DNA of 64,000 bases from Megasphaera lornae (GTDB lineage Bacteria; Bacillota; Negativicutes; Veillonellales; Megasphaeraceae): contig NZ_AFIJ01000004.1 in the NCBI RefSeq assembly GCF_000214495.1, positions 36,596-100,595 on the forward strand. The letters run 5' to 3'. The notes beneath the pieces are model-generated. The model was not told where the DNA came from. It made no database searches and worked only from the letters and a program-made list of their open reading frames with translations. The position numbers were made by a program, and so were the translations under genes. Shown here in pieces: positions 16,120 through 25,193 of the stretch; the stretch's first letter is position 1, and every line of letters begins with the position of its first letter.

Positions 16120-17925
16120 ATGGAACGTACAGACATTCGTAATATTGCGATTATTGCACACGTTGACCACGGTAAAACCACCTTGGTGGATGCCATGTTG
16201 AAACAAAGTCATATTTTTCGTACGAACGAAAAAGTAGCGGAACGGGTTATGGACTCGGGAGATATTGAACGGGAACGGGGAATTACGATTTTATCCAAAA
16301 ATACTTCCGTTATGCACGACGGCGTTAAAATCAATATTGTCGATACGCCGGGGCATGCCGATTTCGGCGGTGAAGTGGAACGGGTACTGAACATGGTCGA
16401 CGGCGTGTTATTGCTGGTCGACGCCTTTGAAGGCCCCATGCCGCAGACTAAATATGTGCTGCGGAAAGCGTTGGAACAGAAATTAAAACCGATTGTGGTC
16501 ATTAATAAAATTGATAAACCCGGCGCGCGGGTGGCGGAAGTGGAAGACGAAGTACTGGAGTTGTTCATGGAATTGGATGCGACGGATGAACAATTGGAAT
16601 TTCCCGTCGTCTATGCCAACGGTCGGGACGGTATTGCCAAATTGTCCATGGACGAAGAAAGCAAGGATTTGGAACCGCTGTTCAAGACCATTGTGAACCA
16701 TTGCCCCTGCCCGCAGGGAGATGCGGACGGCCCGTTGCAGTTCATGGTGACGACTTTGGATTATGATGAATATGTGGGGAAAATAGCCATCGGTCGTGTA
16801 GTGCGCGGAAAAATGGTTCCCAATCAGAATGTAGTAGTCACGGACGGCGAAGGCCAGCGACGCGGCAAAATCGGTCGCGTGTATACGTATGAAGGTTTGC
16901 AACGTAAGGAACAGACGGAAGCGGCAATGGGGGAAATCGCCTGCATTGCCGGCATCGGCGATTTGAAAATCGGCGAAACCGTAACGGATCCGCAGAATCC
17001 GGAAGCCTTGCCGAAAATTGATATTGATGAACCGACGTTGTCCATGATTTTCTATGTCAATGACAGTCCTTTTGCCGGACAGGAAGGCGACTATGTGACG
17101 AGTCGGCATTTGCGGGATCGCTTGTTCCGGGAAGTGCAGACCAATGTATCCCTGCGCGTGGAAGAAACGGACAGTGCCGATGCTTTCAAAGTTTCCGGTC
17201 GCGGTGAATTGCACATTGCCGTGTTAATTGAAGAAATGCGGCGGGAAGGCTATGAATTGCAGATCGGCAAGCCCAGTGTCATTACCAAACAGATTAACGG
17301 CCAAAAATGTGAACCGCTGGAAGCGTTGACCATTGACGTACCGCAGGAATTTATGGGAGCAGTAATGGAAAAATTGGGTACCCGCAAGGCGGAAATGGTA
17401 AATATGACGGATGTTTCCGGGTATACACGCTTGGAATTTATTATTCCCGCTCGCGGACTGATCGGTTTTCGCAGTGAATTTTTGACGGCCACCAAGGGCA
17501 ACGGCATTATGTACCATGTATTTCACGGGTATGCGCCTTGGAAAGGTGAAATTCCCGGCCGTACGCGCGGCAGTTTGGTCGCCTTCGAATCGGGGACGAC
17601 TACGGGGTACGGAATCTTCAATTTGCAAGATCGCGGCGTAATGTTTATTAAGCCGGCCCAAGAAATTTATTTAGGACAGGTAGTCGGGGAAAGCAACCGC
17701 GATGTGGATATTGATGTCAATCCGTGCAAGAAAAAACATTTGACCAATACGCGTTCTTCCGCTTCCGATGAAGCGTTGCGGTTAATTCCGCCGCAAGATA
17801 TGGGCTTGGAAAAGGCGTTGGAATGGATTAATGAGGATGAATTGGTGGAAGTTACGCCGCAAAGCATTCGTATTCGCAAAGCCATTTTAGATAAACATGA
17901 TCGTAAACGCGCCATGCGCAAATAG
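16120..17925 (+). CDS. typA: translational GTPase TypA/BipA
   Basis: 601 residues, standard length. GTPase domain with AHVDHGKTTL (G1), RGITI (G2), DTPGHADFGGEVE (G3) and NKIDKPGAR (G4), then EF-G-like domains and the BipA-specific C-terminal domain (GTTTGYGIFNLQDRG region). TypA binds ribosomes and supports growth under stress and ribosome assembly. It stands alone with its own promoter and terminator; the inverted repeat over the promoter suggests regulated expression. Confidence 0.96.
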   Translation: MERTDIRNIAIIAHVDHGKTTLVDAMLKQSHIFRTNEKVAERVMDSGDIERERGITILSKNTSVMHDGVKINIVDTPGHADFGGEVERVLNMVDGVLLLVDAFEGPMPQTKYVLRKALEQKLKPIVVINKIDKPGARVAEVEDEVLELFMELDATDEQLEFPVVYANGRDGIAKLSMDEESKDLEPLFKTIVNHCPCPQGDADGPLQFMVTTLDYDEYVGKIAIGRVVRGKMVPNQNVVVTDGEGQRRGKIGRVYTYEGLQRKEQTEAAMGEIACIAGIGDLKIGETVTDPQNPEALPKIDIDEPTLSMIFYVNDSPFAGQEGDYVTSRHLRDRLFREVQTNVSLRVEETDSADAFKVSGRGELHIAVLIEEMRREGYELQIGKPSVITKQINGQKCEPLEALTIDVPQEFMGAVMEKLGTRKAEMVNMTDVSGYTRLEFIIPARGLIGFRSEFLTATKGNGIMYHVFHGYAPWKGEIPGRTRGSLVAFESGTTTGYGIFNLQDRGVMFIKPAQEIYLGQVVGESNRDVDIDVNPCKKKHLTNTRSSASDEALRLIPPQDMGLEKALEWINEDELVEVTPQSIRIRKAILDKHDRKRAMRK

Positions 17926-17937
17926 AAAGATATCGAC

Positions 17938-17968
17938 AACCGCCTCCTTATAAGGGGCGGTTTTTTTG
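17938..17968 (+). terminator. intrinsic terminator after typA
   Basis: AACCGCC/GGCGGTT stem with an inner CCTTATAAGG palindrome and a seven-T run. Confidence 0.9.
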
Positions 17969-18054
17969 CGGGAAAATCGGGGTTGCACACGGAACATATG
18001 CTGCACGGAGAAGCGAAATAAATTTCATAATAAATATAACTATAAAAAAATAAA

Positions 18055-18272
18055 CTAAATGTCCGATTGGATTATTTTTGAACCGTTTGGAGTGGAAGAG
18101 GAAAAAAAAGAGAGCTACAATATACCTGTAATTATCATTATCCCCGTAATGATAAGACTGTTCCGGAGCGTGGGAACGGCACTACCCCATAGGACCCCTC
18201 TCCTTTACCGTTTCTGCAAACCGGGACATAAAAAGAGCGCAGAAGGCAGCATGCAGCATTCTGCGCTCTTTT
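18055..18272 (+). ncRNA. candidate structured RNA (6S-like layout) ending in a strong terminator
   Basis: In an 830-base gap without a convincing gene. ATGTCC (18059-18064) can pair with GGACAT (18224-18229); inside it ACCGTTTGGAG and GGAAGAGG on the 5' side face CCTCTCC and CAAACCGG on the 3' side with bulges; the tip holds two perfect hairpins, TTATCATTA/TAATGATAA (18132-18140, 18147-18155) and GTTCC/GGAAC (18160-18164, 18173-18177). A 14-base perfect stem AAAAGAGCGCAGAA/TTCTGCGCTCTTTT (18231-18272) closes it. A long imperfect rod with an internal bubble and about 175-200 nt length is what 6S RNA looks like, but this is by eye; no strong promoter is visible. A reading frame of 88 codons across it has no protein-like features. 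Confidence 0.42.
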
Positions 18273-18276
18273 TGCT
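18231..18276. terminator. strong, near-symmetric terminator
   Basis: Perfect 14-base arms AAAAGAGCGCAGAA (18231-18244) and TTCTGCGCTCTTTT (18259-18272) with A and T runs on the two sides, so it could work in both directions. No convincing protein gene ends here, which is why an RNA gene is proposed. Confidence 0.8.
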
Positions 18277-18589
18277 TGCGTATATAAACCATAATGAAAA
18301 ACGGGCTTTTTTTATAGAAAAATAAGAAAAACGGCTCGCACAAACGTGTATGATGAAAATATATTCTGCACGGTTCGGAACGGTCGTTCAGAAAAATAGT
18401 CGCACTGAAAAAATAAACGACCTGCAGGCAGCGACGCATTCCCGACACAAGTGAGAAGAACTATAAAAACTGCCGGGAACATGAAGCCGAATTTTCGCAT
18501 ACCATAGAATCGGACGGGATACACAGGGGAAACCGGGCGGAAAAACAGCGCGTACTTGTCGAGAAATATGAAAACACCGCTCAAAATAG

Positions 18590-18618
18590 TTGACAAGAAA
18601 GAGAAATGCCTGTATACT
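18590..18618 (+). promoter_or_regulatory. strong promoter of the SLH porin gene
   Basis: TTGACA (18590-18595), 17-base spacer, TATACT (18613-18618). A leader of about 130 bases follows, long for a simple gene and possibly regulatory. I see nothing else definite in 18277-18589. Confidence 0.88.
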
Positions 18619-18755
18619 TTCCTTATCACATGGTTTGCATGTGCGGATGTACCGTTTTTCACGTATAGGGCACAGAGAGGAAACAAGGAACACTCGTCCG
18701 TTACCCTGTATGATGAAAAAACGACATCACATTTTAGTGAAAAGGGGTAATTCAC

Positions 18756-20177
18756 ATGAAAAAAAGTAAAGTATTGGCAGCCTTGGTTGCCACTATGGCT
18801 GTAGGCGCTACGTGCGCTTTTGCGGCTAATCCGTTTGCTGATGTTCCCAGTGACAGCTGGGCATACAAATCTGTCGTTACGTTGGCCAACTCCGGCATCA
18901 TCCAGGGTGTAGACGGCACGCATTTCCAGGGACAACGCAACATTACGCGGTATGAAGCGGCTGAAATTACGGCCAAAGCTATGGCCCATGCCGATCGCGC
19001 CAATGCACAGCAACGTGCGATTATTAATAAACTGGCCAATGAATTTGCCGGCGAATTGAATACGTTGGGCGTACGTGTTACCAACTTGGAACAACAAGTG
19101 GGTACAGTAAAATTCTCCGGTGATGCACGGGTACGGTATCGTCATGCCGGCAGTGCAACTAATGAAACAATTAAATGGGCTCAAGACGGAGATAAACTCA
19201 AAGGGACTACTACGACAAGTGAAACCGCTGATGATGCTTATAAGAATGATAAGGCATGGGATTACAACATGCACCTCAATGCGGATGCCAAAGTCAGCGA
19301 TACGATGACGGCGCATTTCAGCGTATTTACGGATGATCAGCAATTCAGCGATGATAAAGCTGCCGGTGACTTGCATGCGTTTGTCAATAACGCCAACTTG
19401 GAATACACGCCTAATGACAATTCAAGCGTACAAATCGGTCGCATCGACGGCTACACCATGGGCAATGCGTATGGCTATCAATACGGCGATGTATTGGAAG
19501 GCGTAAAGGCCAACTATCACAACGATCAGTTCGCCGTGACTGCCGGCTACGGCAAGTTGAAGAGCGGGGATCATGCCGGGAAGAATGTTAAAACGGGCTT
19601 CGGCGAAGTAGAAGGCTTCTTCGGCAACGGTTCCGCTGCCGGTGTATACTACAACAACTTTACGGTTGATCCGGCTCATAAGTATTCGACTCAAAATAAG
19701 GACGGCTTTAAAGCCGATTCTCTTTGGGGCGCGTATGTAAATGCTAAATTGGCGGACAACCTCAGCGCTATGGCGAACTATGAATCCGTCAATCTGACGA
19801 CCGCCGCTAAAGCTGCTGCAAAGACGGCCGGGAATAAAGAAACGCCGGCTGTATGGGTAGGTCAAGTTACGTACGGCAATTTGGATCAGGAAAAAGCCGG
19901 TTCTTGGGATACATGGGTGGAATATCTCCATGCTGATGCCGGTTCTTTGGTCGGCGGCTCTTCCGCTTCGTGGCGTAAGGATTTGGACAACGTTAAATCT
20001 TGGGGCATCGGTGTCGATTATACGGTTTCCAAGAATGTTGTTCTTAAAGCGGCACAGACGTTTGGCTCTAAAGCAGTAAAACCGCAGTTTGATGGTAAGA
20101 AAGAAGCCGGACAGGAACAGCATGCACAGACGAAGCCGTCTGAATACACCACTGTTTCTTTGAACTTTTCTTTCTAA
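18756..20177 (+). CDS. SLH-domain outer-membrane porin (OmpM-like)
   Basis: 473 residues. Signal peptide 1-23 (MKKSKVLAAL, cleavage near CAFAA), then an SLH domain (NPFADVPSDSWAYKSV, then RYEAAEITAKAMA), a short coiled coil (LANEFAGELNTLGVRVTNLE) and a beta-barrel from about residue 120 to the final aromatic SLNFSF. In Negativicutes such proteins are the major porins, and the SLH domain tethers the outer membrane to polyamine-modified peptidoglycan. The strong promoter, long leader and codon use rich in common codons fit a very abundant protein. Single gene between its own promoter and terminator. Confidence 0.92.
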   Translation: MKKSKVLAALVATMAVGATCAFAANPFADVPSDSWAYKSVVTLANSGIIQGVDGTHFQGQRNITRYEAAEITAKAMAHADRANAQQRAIINKLANEFAGELNTLGVRVTNLEQQVGTVKFSGDARVRYRHAGSATNETIKWAQDGDKLKGTTTTSETADDAYKNDKAWDYNMHLNADAKVSDTMTAHFSVFTDDQQFSDDKAAGDLHAFVNNANLEYTPNDNSSVQIGRIDGYTMGNAYGYQYGDVLEGVKANYHNDQFAVTAGYGKLKSGDHAGKNVKTGFGEVEGFFGNGSAAGVYYNNFTVDPAHKYSTQNKDGFKADSLWGAYVNAKLADNLSAMANYESVNLTTAAKAAAKTAGNKETPAVWVGQVTYGNLDQEKAGSWDTWVEYLHADAGSLVGGSSASWRKDLDNVKSWGIGVDYTVSKNVVLKAAQTFGSKAVKPQFDGKKEAGQEQHAQTKPSEYTTVSLNFSF

Positions 20178-20199
20178 GAGAACGTCCGCACGGACTGTA

Positions 20200-20236
20200 A
20201 ACAGATACGAGTTTCGACTCGTATCTGTTTTTTTTG
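20200..20236 (+). terminator. intrinsic terminator of SLH porin gene
   Basis: Perfect 13-base stem AACAGATACGAGT/ACTCGTATCTGTT, TTCG loop, T run. The T run merges into the -35 box of the next promoter. Confidence 0.95.
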
Positions 20237-20262
20237 ACACGAAACGCCGAGTGTGGTATGAT
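20234..20262 (+). promoter_or_regulatory. glyQ: promoter of glyQS T-box leader
   Basis: TTGACA (20234-20239), 17-base spacer, TATGAT (20257-20262). Confidence 0.85.
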
Positions 20263-20274
20263 AAAAAAAATTAT

Positions 20275-20487
20275 ATGGCAATGCAGGAGAGGAGTAGACA
20301 TCAAAGCAGCGAAACAGGGACGGTGGGAGCCTGTTGGCGATGTTGAAGGCGCTCTGAAGGCCGGAGCCGGAAGTTCGGTGAATGTGTATGGCTCGGAAAT
20401 GAAGCGGGTCGCAGACCAAAGAGGGTGGAACCGCGGGTGAAAACTCGTCCCTGTAACACGTGTATTCGTGTTACAGGGATTTTTTTG
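20275..20487 (+). promoter_or_regulatory. T-box riboswitch, glycine specific
   Basis: The T-box sequence AGGGTGGAACCGCGG is at 20422-20436 and is followed by a terminator (CCCTGTAACACG/CGTGTTACAGGG, 20449-20478, then seven T). Stem I has an AGTAGA internal-loop motif on the 5' side, and on the 3' side the triplet GGC at 20348-20350 sits where the specifier codon is expected, reading glycine. Uncharged glycine tRNA would pair with GGC and with the T-box bulge, favour the antiterminator and switch on glyQS. Specifier and downstream gene agree. Confidence 0.93.
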
Positions 20488-20502
20488 TAGGAGGGAACGC
20501 AC

Positions 20503-21384
20503 ATGAATTTTCAAGAAATGATGTTTGCATTGAAGACGTTTTGGTCTTCCCAAGGCTGCATTATGTACGAAGCGTATGATGTGGAAAAGGGAGCCGGCAC
20601 TATGAATCCGGCCACGTTTTTGCGGACCGTCGGACCGGAACCGTGGAAGGTGGCCTATGTCGAACCGTCGCGTCGGCCGGCGGACGGACGCTATGGTGAC
20701 AATCCGAATCGCCTGTATCAACACCATCAATTTCAGGTGATTTGCAAGCCGTCGCCGGATACGATTCAAGAATTGTATTTACAAAGTTTGGCCGCCTTGG
20801 GGATTCGGGCGGCGGAACATGACATTCGGTTTGTGGAAGACAACTGGGAATCGCCGACGCTGGGCGCATGGGGATTAGGCTGGGAAGTCTGGCTGGACGG
20901 CATGGAAATTACGCAGTTTACGTATTTTCAGCAAGTCGGCGGGATTGATGTCAATCCGGTAGCCTCGGAAATTACGTACGGCATGGAACGGTTGGCGATG
21001 TACATTCAAGGCGTGGAAAATGTGTACGATTTGCAATGGAATGAAACGTTTACGTACGGCGATATTTTTCACCAAAATGAAGTGGAACAATCGACGTATG
21101 CGTTTGAGTTGAGCGATGCGGACATGTTGTTCGAACTGTTCGATCGCTATGAAAAGGAAGCGCAACGCATTGCCGCCAAAGGATTGGTCATTCCGGCGTA
21201 TGATTATGTGTTGAAATGCTCGCATACGTTTAATTTGTTGGATGCGCGCGGCGCCATCAGTGTCAGTGAACGCGCCGCGTTCATCGGGCGCGTACGGAAG
21301 ATGGCCGGCATGTGTGCCAAAACCTATTTGGCACAGCGGGAAGCGCTGGGATTTCCCTTGTTGAAAAAGGAGGCAGCGAAATGA
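20503..21384 (+). CDS. glyQ: glycyl-tRNA synthetase alpha subunit
   Basis: 293 residues, normal length. Class II motifs are seen, for example [23 protein letters not shown] at the start (motif region with MNPATFL) and [18 protein letters not shown]. The alpha subunit holds the catalytic core of the alpha2-beta2 enzyme that charges tRNA-Gly. It begins behind TAGGAGGG after the T-box terminator, and its stop overlaps the glyS start (ATGA). Confidence 0.97.
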   Translation: MNFQEMMFALKTFWSSQGCIMYEAYDVEKGAGTMNPATFLRTVGPEPWKVAYVEPSRRPADGRYGDNPNRLYQHHQFQVICKPSPDTIQELYLQSLAALGIRAAEHDIRFVEDNWESPTLGAWGLGWEVWLDGMEITQFTYFQQVGGIDVNPVASEITYGMERLAMYIQGVENVYDLQWNETFTYGDIFHQNEVEQSTYAFELSDADMLFELFDRYEKEAQRIAAKGLVIPAYDYVLKCSHTFNLLDARGAISVSERAAFIGRVRKMAGMCAKTYLAQREALGFPLLKKEAAK

Positions 21385-23435
21385 GTAAGGATATTCTCTT
21401 GGAAATAGGGACGGAAGAAGTGCCGGCGCATGCGATGCCGGGGATTTTACGGCAGTTGCGGGAAGCGGCCGCGACGGCCTTGCAGGAGGCGCATATTCCC
21501 TTCGACGCCGTGCGTACGGTAGGGACGCCGCGGCGCTTGGCTTTGCTGGTCACGGCGGCGGCGGAAATGCAGGACGCCGTAACTACCGTACATAAGGGGC
21601 CGTCCGCCCGGATTGCGTACGCGGCGGACGGTACGCCGACGAAAGCCGCGCTCGGCTTTGCGCGCGGTCTGGGTCTGGACGTGACGGCACTTCGCGTGCA
21701 AGATGGCTATGTGTTTGCCGAAGTGACGCATACGGGCGAGGCGACCAAGACGCTGTTACCATCGTTGTTGCCGGCATTGATTCAGCACTTGTCGTTTCCC
21801 AACAGCATGCGGTGGGGCCGGGAAACGTTTCGCTTTATTCGTCCTATTCGGTGGCTGGTAGCGCTTTTCGGGGAAGAGGTGATTCCCTTTACGTTGGCCG
21901 GCGTGACGACCGGACGGCGCAGCCGCGGGCATCGTTTTTTGGGTGACGGCGATTTCGATATTCCGTCGGCACAGGCTTATGAAGCGACGGCGCGGGACCA
22001 TTTTCTTATGGTGGACCCGAAAGAGCGGGAAACGTATATTCAACACGAATTATGTCGGGAGCTGGCGGCGGCCGGTGCCAAACAGACGGTGGATCCCGTG
22101 CTGTTGGAAGAAGTCGTGTATTTGGTGGAATATCCGACCGTGCTCTGCGGCTCTTTTGATGAAGCGTATTTACAGTTGCCCGAGGCGGTTATTATTACGC
22201 CCATGAAGGATCATCAACGGTATTTTCCCATGTATTCGGCCGCAACGGGACGGCTCATGAATCGTTTCCTTACCGTGCGGAACGGCGATGCGCGCTATTT
22301 GGATACGGTGCGGCACGGAAATGAACGGGTGTTGCGGGCAAGATTGGACGATGCCAAGTTTTTCTTTACGGAAGATCGGAAGCAGTCGTTGTGGGCGCAT
22401 GTGGAATCGTTGCGCCATATTGTTTTTCAAAACGGCTTGGGTACCTTGTATGATAAGGCATTGCGGCTGCAAAAGTTGACCGTGTATTTGAATCATTCGT
22501 TGCAGTTGGGGCTGGAAGATGCGCAGCTGGAACGCGCCTGCCTGTTGGCGAAGGCGGATTTATCGACGCAAATGGTCATGGAATTTACGGAATTGCAAGG
22601 CGTTATGGGCAAGGAATATGCCAAGTTGGACGGGGAAAGCGAGGCCGTGGCCGCGGCTCTGCAGGAACAGTATTTGCCGCGGTATGCGGGGGACGACTTG
22701 CCGCAGACGGTGATGGGCAGTGTGTTAAGTGTGGCCGACAAGATCGATACGCTGGTCGGAATGTTCCGGTTGGGAAAACTTCCGACCGGTTCACAGGACC
22801 CGTATGCCCTGCGTCGGCAAACCATCGGCGTGTTGCATATTCTTTTACAGCGGCAATGGGATGCGGATATGGACACGCTGTTGGATGCTGCAGCGGCCGG
22901 GTATGCAGCGGCGGACGAAGCGGCCGGCGACGTGCGCAAGCAATTGGAAGCGTTTATTGCGTTGCGGTTAAAAAATATTTTCCAAGACCGGGGACATGAA
23001 GCCTCGTTAATTGAAGGCGCCATGGCCGGGCATCCGTTAAACGCCATGCAGGGGCAACGGCGCGTAGAGGCTTTGGAAACGGCGCGGCGTCTGAAGCAGG
23101 AAGATCTTTTGCAGGCCTATACCCGTGTAGGTAATATGGTCCGGGAAGATACGCCTACGCAAGTGACGGAAGCGCTCTTTACAGCGGCGGCGGAACGCGA
23201 CTTATGGGCCGTTTGCCGGCAAATGGAAGCGGCTTTGCCGAAGGTGTATGCGGCGTATGATTTTGAGGCGGCTTTGCGGATTTTGCGGACGGGCATGGAC
23301 GCAATCCGTACGTTTTTGGATACGGTGCGGGTTCTCGATGAAAATCCCGCTATCCGGGAAAATCGCTTGCATTTATTGGCGCGTGTGTATGCGTTGATTC
23401 GTCCGTTCGGAGATATTCGAAAAGTTAAAAACTGA
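21381..23435 (+). CDS. glyS: glycyl-tRNA synthetase beta subunit
   Basis: 684 residues from the ATG at 21381, which overlaps the glyQ stop and has AAGGAGG at 21367-21373; the frame is open upstream inside glyQ, but [16 protein letters not shown] is the family start. Contains [20 protein letters not shown] and the HD-like and anticodon-binding C-terminal regions. The beta subunit recognises tRNA. Transcription is governed by the T-box. Confidence 0.96.
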   Translation: MSKDILLEIGTEEVPAHAMPGILRQLREAAATALQEAHIPFDAVRTVGTPRRLALLVTAAAEMQDAVTTVHKGPSARIAYAADGTPTKAALGFARGLGLDVTALRVQDGYVFAEVTHTGEATKTLLPSLLPALIQHLSFPNSMRWGRETFRFIRPIRWLVALFGEEVIPFTLAGVTTGRRSRGHRFLGDGDFDIPSAQAYEATARDHFLMVDPKERETYIQHELCRELAAAGAKQTVDPVLLEEVVYLVEYPTVLCGSFDEAYLQLPEAVIITPMKDHQRYFPMYSAATGRLMNRFLTVRNGDARYLDTVRHGNERVLRARLDDAKFFFTEDRKQSLWAHVESLRHIVFQNGLGTLYDKALRLQKLTVYLNHSLQLGLEDAQLERACLLAKADLSTQMVMEFTELQGVMGKEYAKLDGESEAVAAALQEQYLPRYAGDDLPQTVMGSVLSVADKIDTLVGMFRLGKLPTGSQDPYALRRQTIGVLHILLQRQWDADMDTLLDAAAAGYAAADEAAGDVRKQLEAFIALRLKNIFQDRGHEASLIEGAMAGHPLNAMQGQRRVEALETARRLKQEDLLQAYTRVGNMVREDTPTQVTEALFTAAAERDLWAVCRQMEAALPKVYAAYDFEAALRILRTGMDAIRTFLDTVRVLDENPAIRENRLHLLARVYALIRPFGDIRKVKN

Positions 23436-23448
23436 TACAGCATGGCGG

Positions 23449-23486
23449 AACGTCTCCTCAGTCGCGGCCGGGGAGACGTTTTTTTT
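23449..23486 (+). terminator. intrinsic terminator after glyS
   Basis: AACGTCTCC/GGAGACGTT stem with an eight-T run. Confidence 0.9.
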
Positions 23487-23644
23487 GCCGCAAGTATTCC
23501 GAAAACTGCGGGACGGGCGGCGTATAGGGAAACAGAATTCGCCATGCGGCGGCGGCGTAAGGTTCGGGTAACGGCGAAACGCGGCATACATCCGAAAAAA
23601 AGGTGACAGTATTTGCAAAGTAATGAAAAAAATATACGGAAATA

Positions 23645-23675
23645 TTGCGTTATGCGAGAAAATATGTGGTATAAT
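23645..23675 (+). promoter_or_regulatory. extended -10 promoter of alr
   Basis: TGGTATAAT (23667-23675) with a weak TTGCGT at 23645-23650 (19-base spacer). A 50-base leader follows. Confidence 0.6.
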
Positions 23676-23729
23676 AAATTCCTGTAATAGGCGATTTCGG
23701 CAAGCGGATAAGGAGAGGAACGAGAAACA

Positions 23730-24929
23730 TTGGATACGAATACATTGATTCAAAATTTTACGAAACGTCCGGTGTGGGCACAAATCGATTTGGATGCGGC
23801 CATTGCCAATATCCGGGGCATTCGTCGGTTAGTCGGTCCGCAGGTGTGTGTGACGTCCGTTGTCAAGGCCAATGCGTACGGGCACGGCGCGATTGAACTG
23901 GCCAAGGTGTTTTTAGGGCACGGTGCGGATCAAGTGGCGGTCGCCTGTCTGGGGGAAGCTGTCGAGTTGCGGCAAGGCGGCATTACCGGACGGATTCTTA
24001 TTTTGGGACATACGGACGGACATCGGGCGGAAGAATTGACGGCATACGGAGTAGAACCGACCGTGTTTCGGTATGAAGATGCGCTGCGGTTTTCTCGTGC
24101 CGCGCAGGCCCAGCATCGCACGGTGAATATTCATATTGCCGTCGATACGGGGATGGGGCGTATCGGCTATGAACCGAATGCGAACGGTATTCGTGAAATT
24201 CAAGCGATAGCGGCGCTTCCGGGGCTGCAATTGGAAGGGGTATTTACTCATTTTGCCGTTTCCGACAGCAATACGCCGGCGGATCGGGCGTATACGCAGG
24301 CGCAGTATCAGTGTTTTACGAAGTTTTTAACCGCTTTGGCGGAGGTCGGCATTCGTCCGGTATATACGCATTGCTGCAGTAGTTCGGGTTTGTTGTCACA
24401 AACCGCGTTTCATCAAAATATGGTTCGTCCCGGGATTCTTCAATACGGCTATCATCCTTCGGGTACGGTGGCATGTACGTCGTTTACGCCGCAACCGGTG
24501 ATGTCGTTGCGGTGTTGTATTACGCATGTGAAATGGGTACATAAAGGGCAGTATATCAGTTATGGCCGTCATTTTCAGGCGACGAAGGAAACTTGCATCG
24601 CCACGATTCCCGTCGGCTATGCCGACGGCTATCCGCGTCTGTTGTCCAATCGTACGGAGGTTTTGGTGCACGGGCGGCGTGTTCCGCAAGTGGGGAATAT
24701 TTGTATGGATCAATGTATGATTGATGTAACGGACGTGCCGAATGTGCAGATCGGCGATGAGGCGGTATTGTTCGGTACGCAGGGCGAAGGGTCTTTGCCG
24801 TTGGAAGAGTTGGCGGCCGCAATCGGCACGATTGATCATGAAATCCTTTGTAATATTAATCGGCGTGTGCCGCGCGTGTATGTGCGCGGCGGGCAGGTCG
24901 TACGGCGGGTGGAATATTTAGTGGAATGA
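23730..24929 (+). CDS. alr: alanine racemase
   Basis: 399 residues, slightly longer than usual (360-390) because of N- and C-terminal tails. PLP lysine K46 in SVVKANAYGHGA; also VDTGMGRIG, FTHFAVSDS, YISYGRHF (catalytic Tyr) and IPVGYADGYPR. It makes D-alanine for peptidoglycan. The start is read as TTG at 23730 behind AAGGAGAGG (23710-23718), because no in-frame ATG fits; the spacing of 11 is on the long side. Single gene. Confidence 0.93.
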   Translation: MDTNTLIQNFTKRPVWAQIDLDAAIANIRGIRRLVGPQVCVTSVVKANAYGHGAIELAKVFLGHGADQVAVACLGEAVELRQGGITGRILILGHTDGHRAEELTAYGVEPTVFRYEDALRFSRAAQAQHRTVNIHIAVDTGMGRIGYEPNANGIREIQAIAALPGLQLEGVFTHFAVSDSNTPADRAYTQAQYQCFTKFLTALAEVGIRPVYTHCCSSSGLLSQTAFHQNMVRPGILQYGYHPSGTVACTSFTPQPVMSLRCCITHVKWVHKGQYISYGRHFQATKETCIATIPVGYADGYPRLLSNRTEVLVHGRRVPQVGNICMDQCMIDVTDVPNVQIGDEAVLFGTQGEGSLPLEELAAAIGTIDHEILCNINRRVPRVYVRGGQVVRRVEYLVE

Positions 24930-25007
24930 AGTATGCTGAATTAATGTTACCCCTGTAAAATATATACATTTTATATATAATGCTGACGATGATTTTTAAT
25001 ATATAAA

Positions 25008-25053
25008 TAAAAAGCACGGCTTTTCTTGCGAAAGAATAATCTGTGCTTTTTTT
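25008..25053 (+). terminator. intrinsic terminator after alr
   Basis: AAAAAGCAC/GTGCTTTTT outer stem with an inner TTCTT/AAGAA hairpin and a T run; about 80 AT-rich bases after the alr stop. Confidence 0.75.
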
Positions 25054-25193
25054 GCGGAAAGCATACGGGCGCTTGTCGTGGCGGCGACGGTCCGAGCAGC
25101 GATGAAAAGAAACTGTATTCTTGTAATGCAATGGGAAAATGTCAAACAATCATGCTATAATATAAATAGTAAATACAGGTAGGCGGTGATGCT

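Noticed and set aside
18059-18325. 88-codon frame on the + strand
   Set aside because: No ribosome site, irregular composition, and it runs through the strong hairpin at 18231-18272; the stretch fits a structured RNA better.
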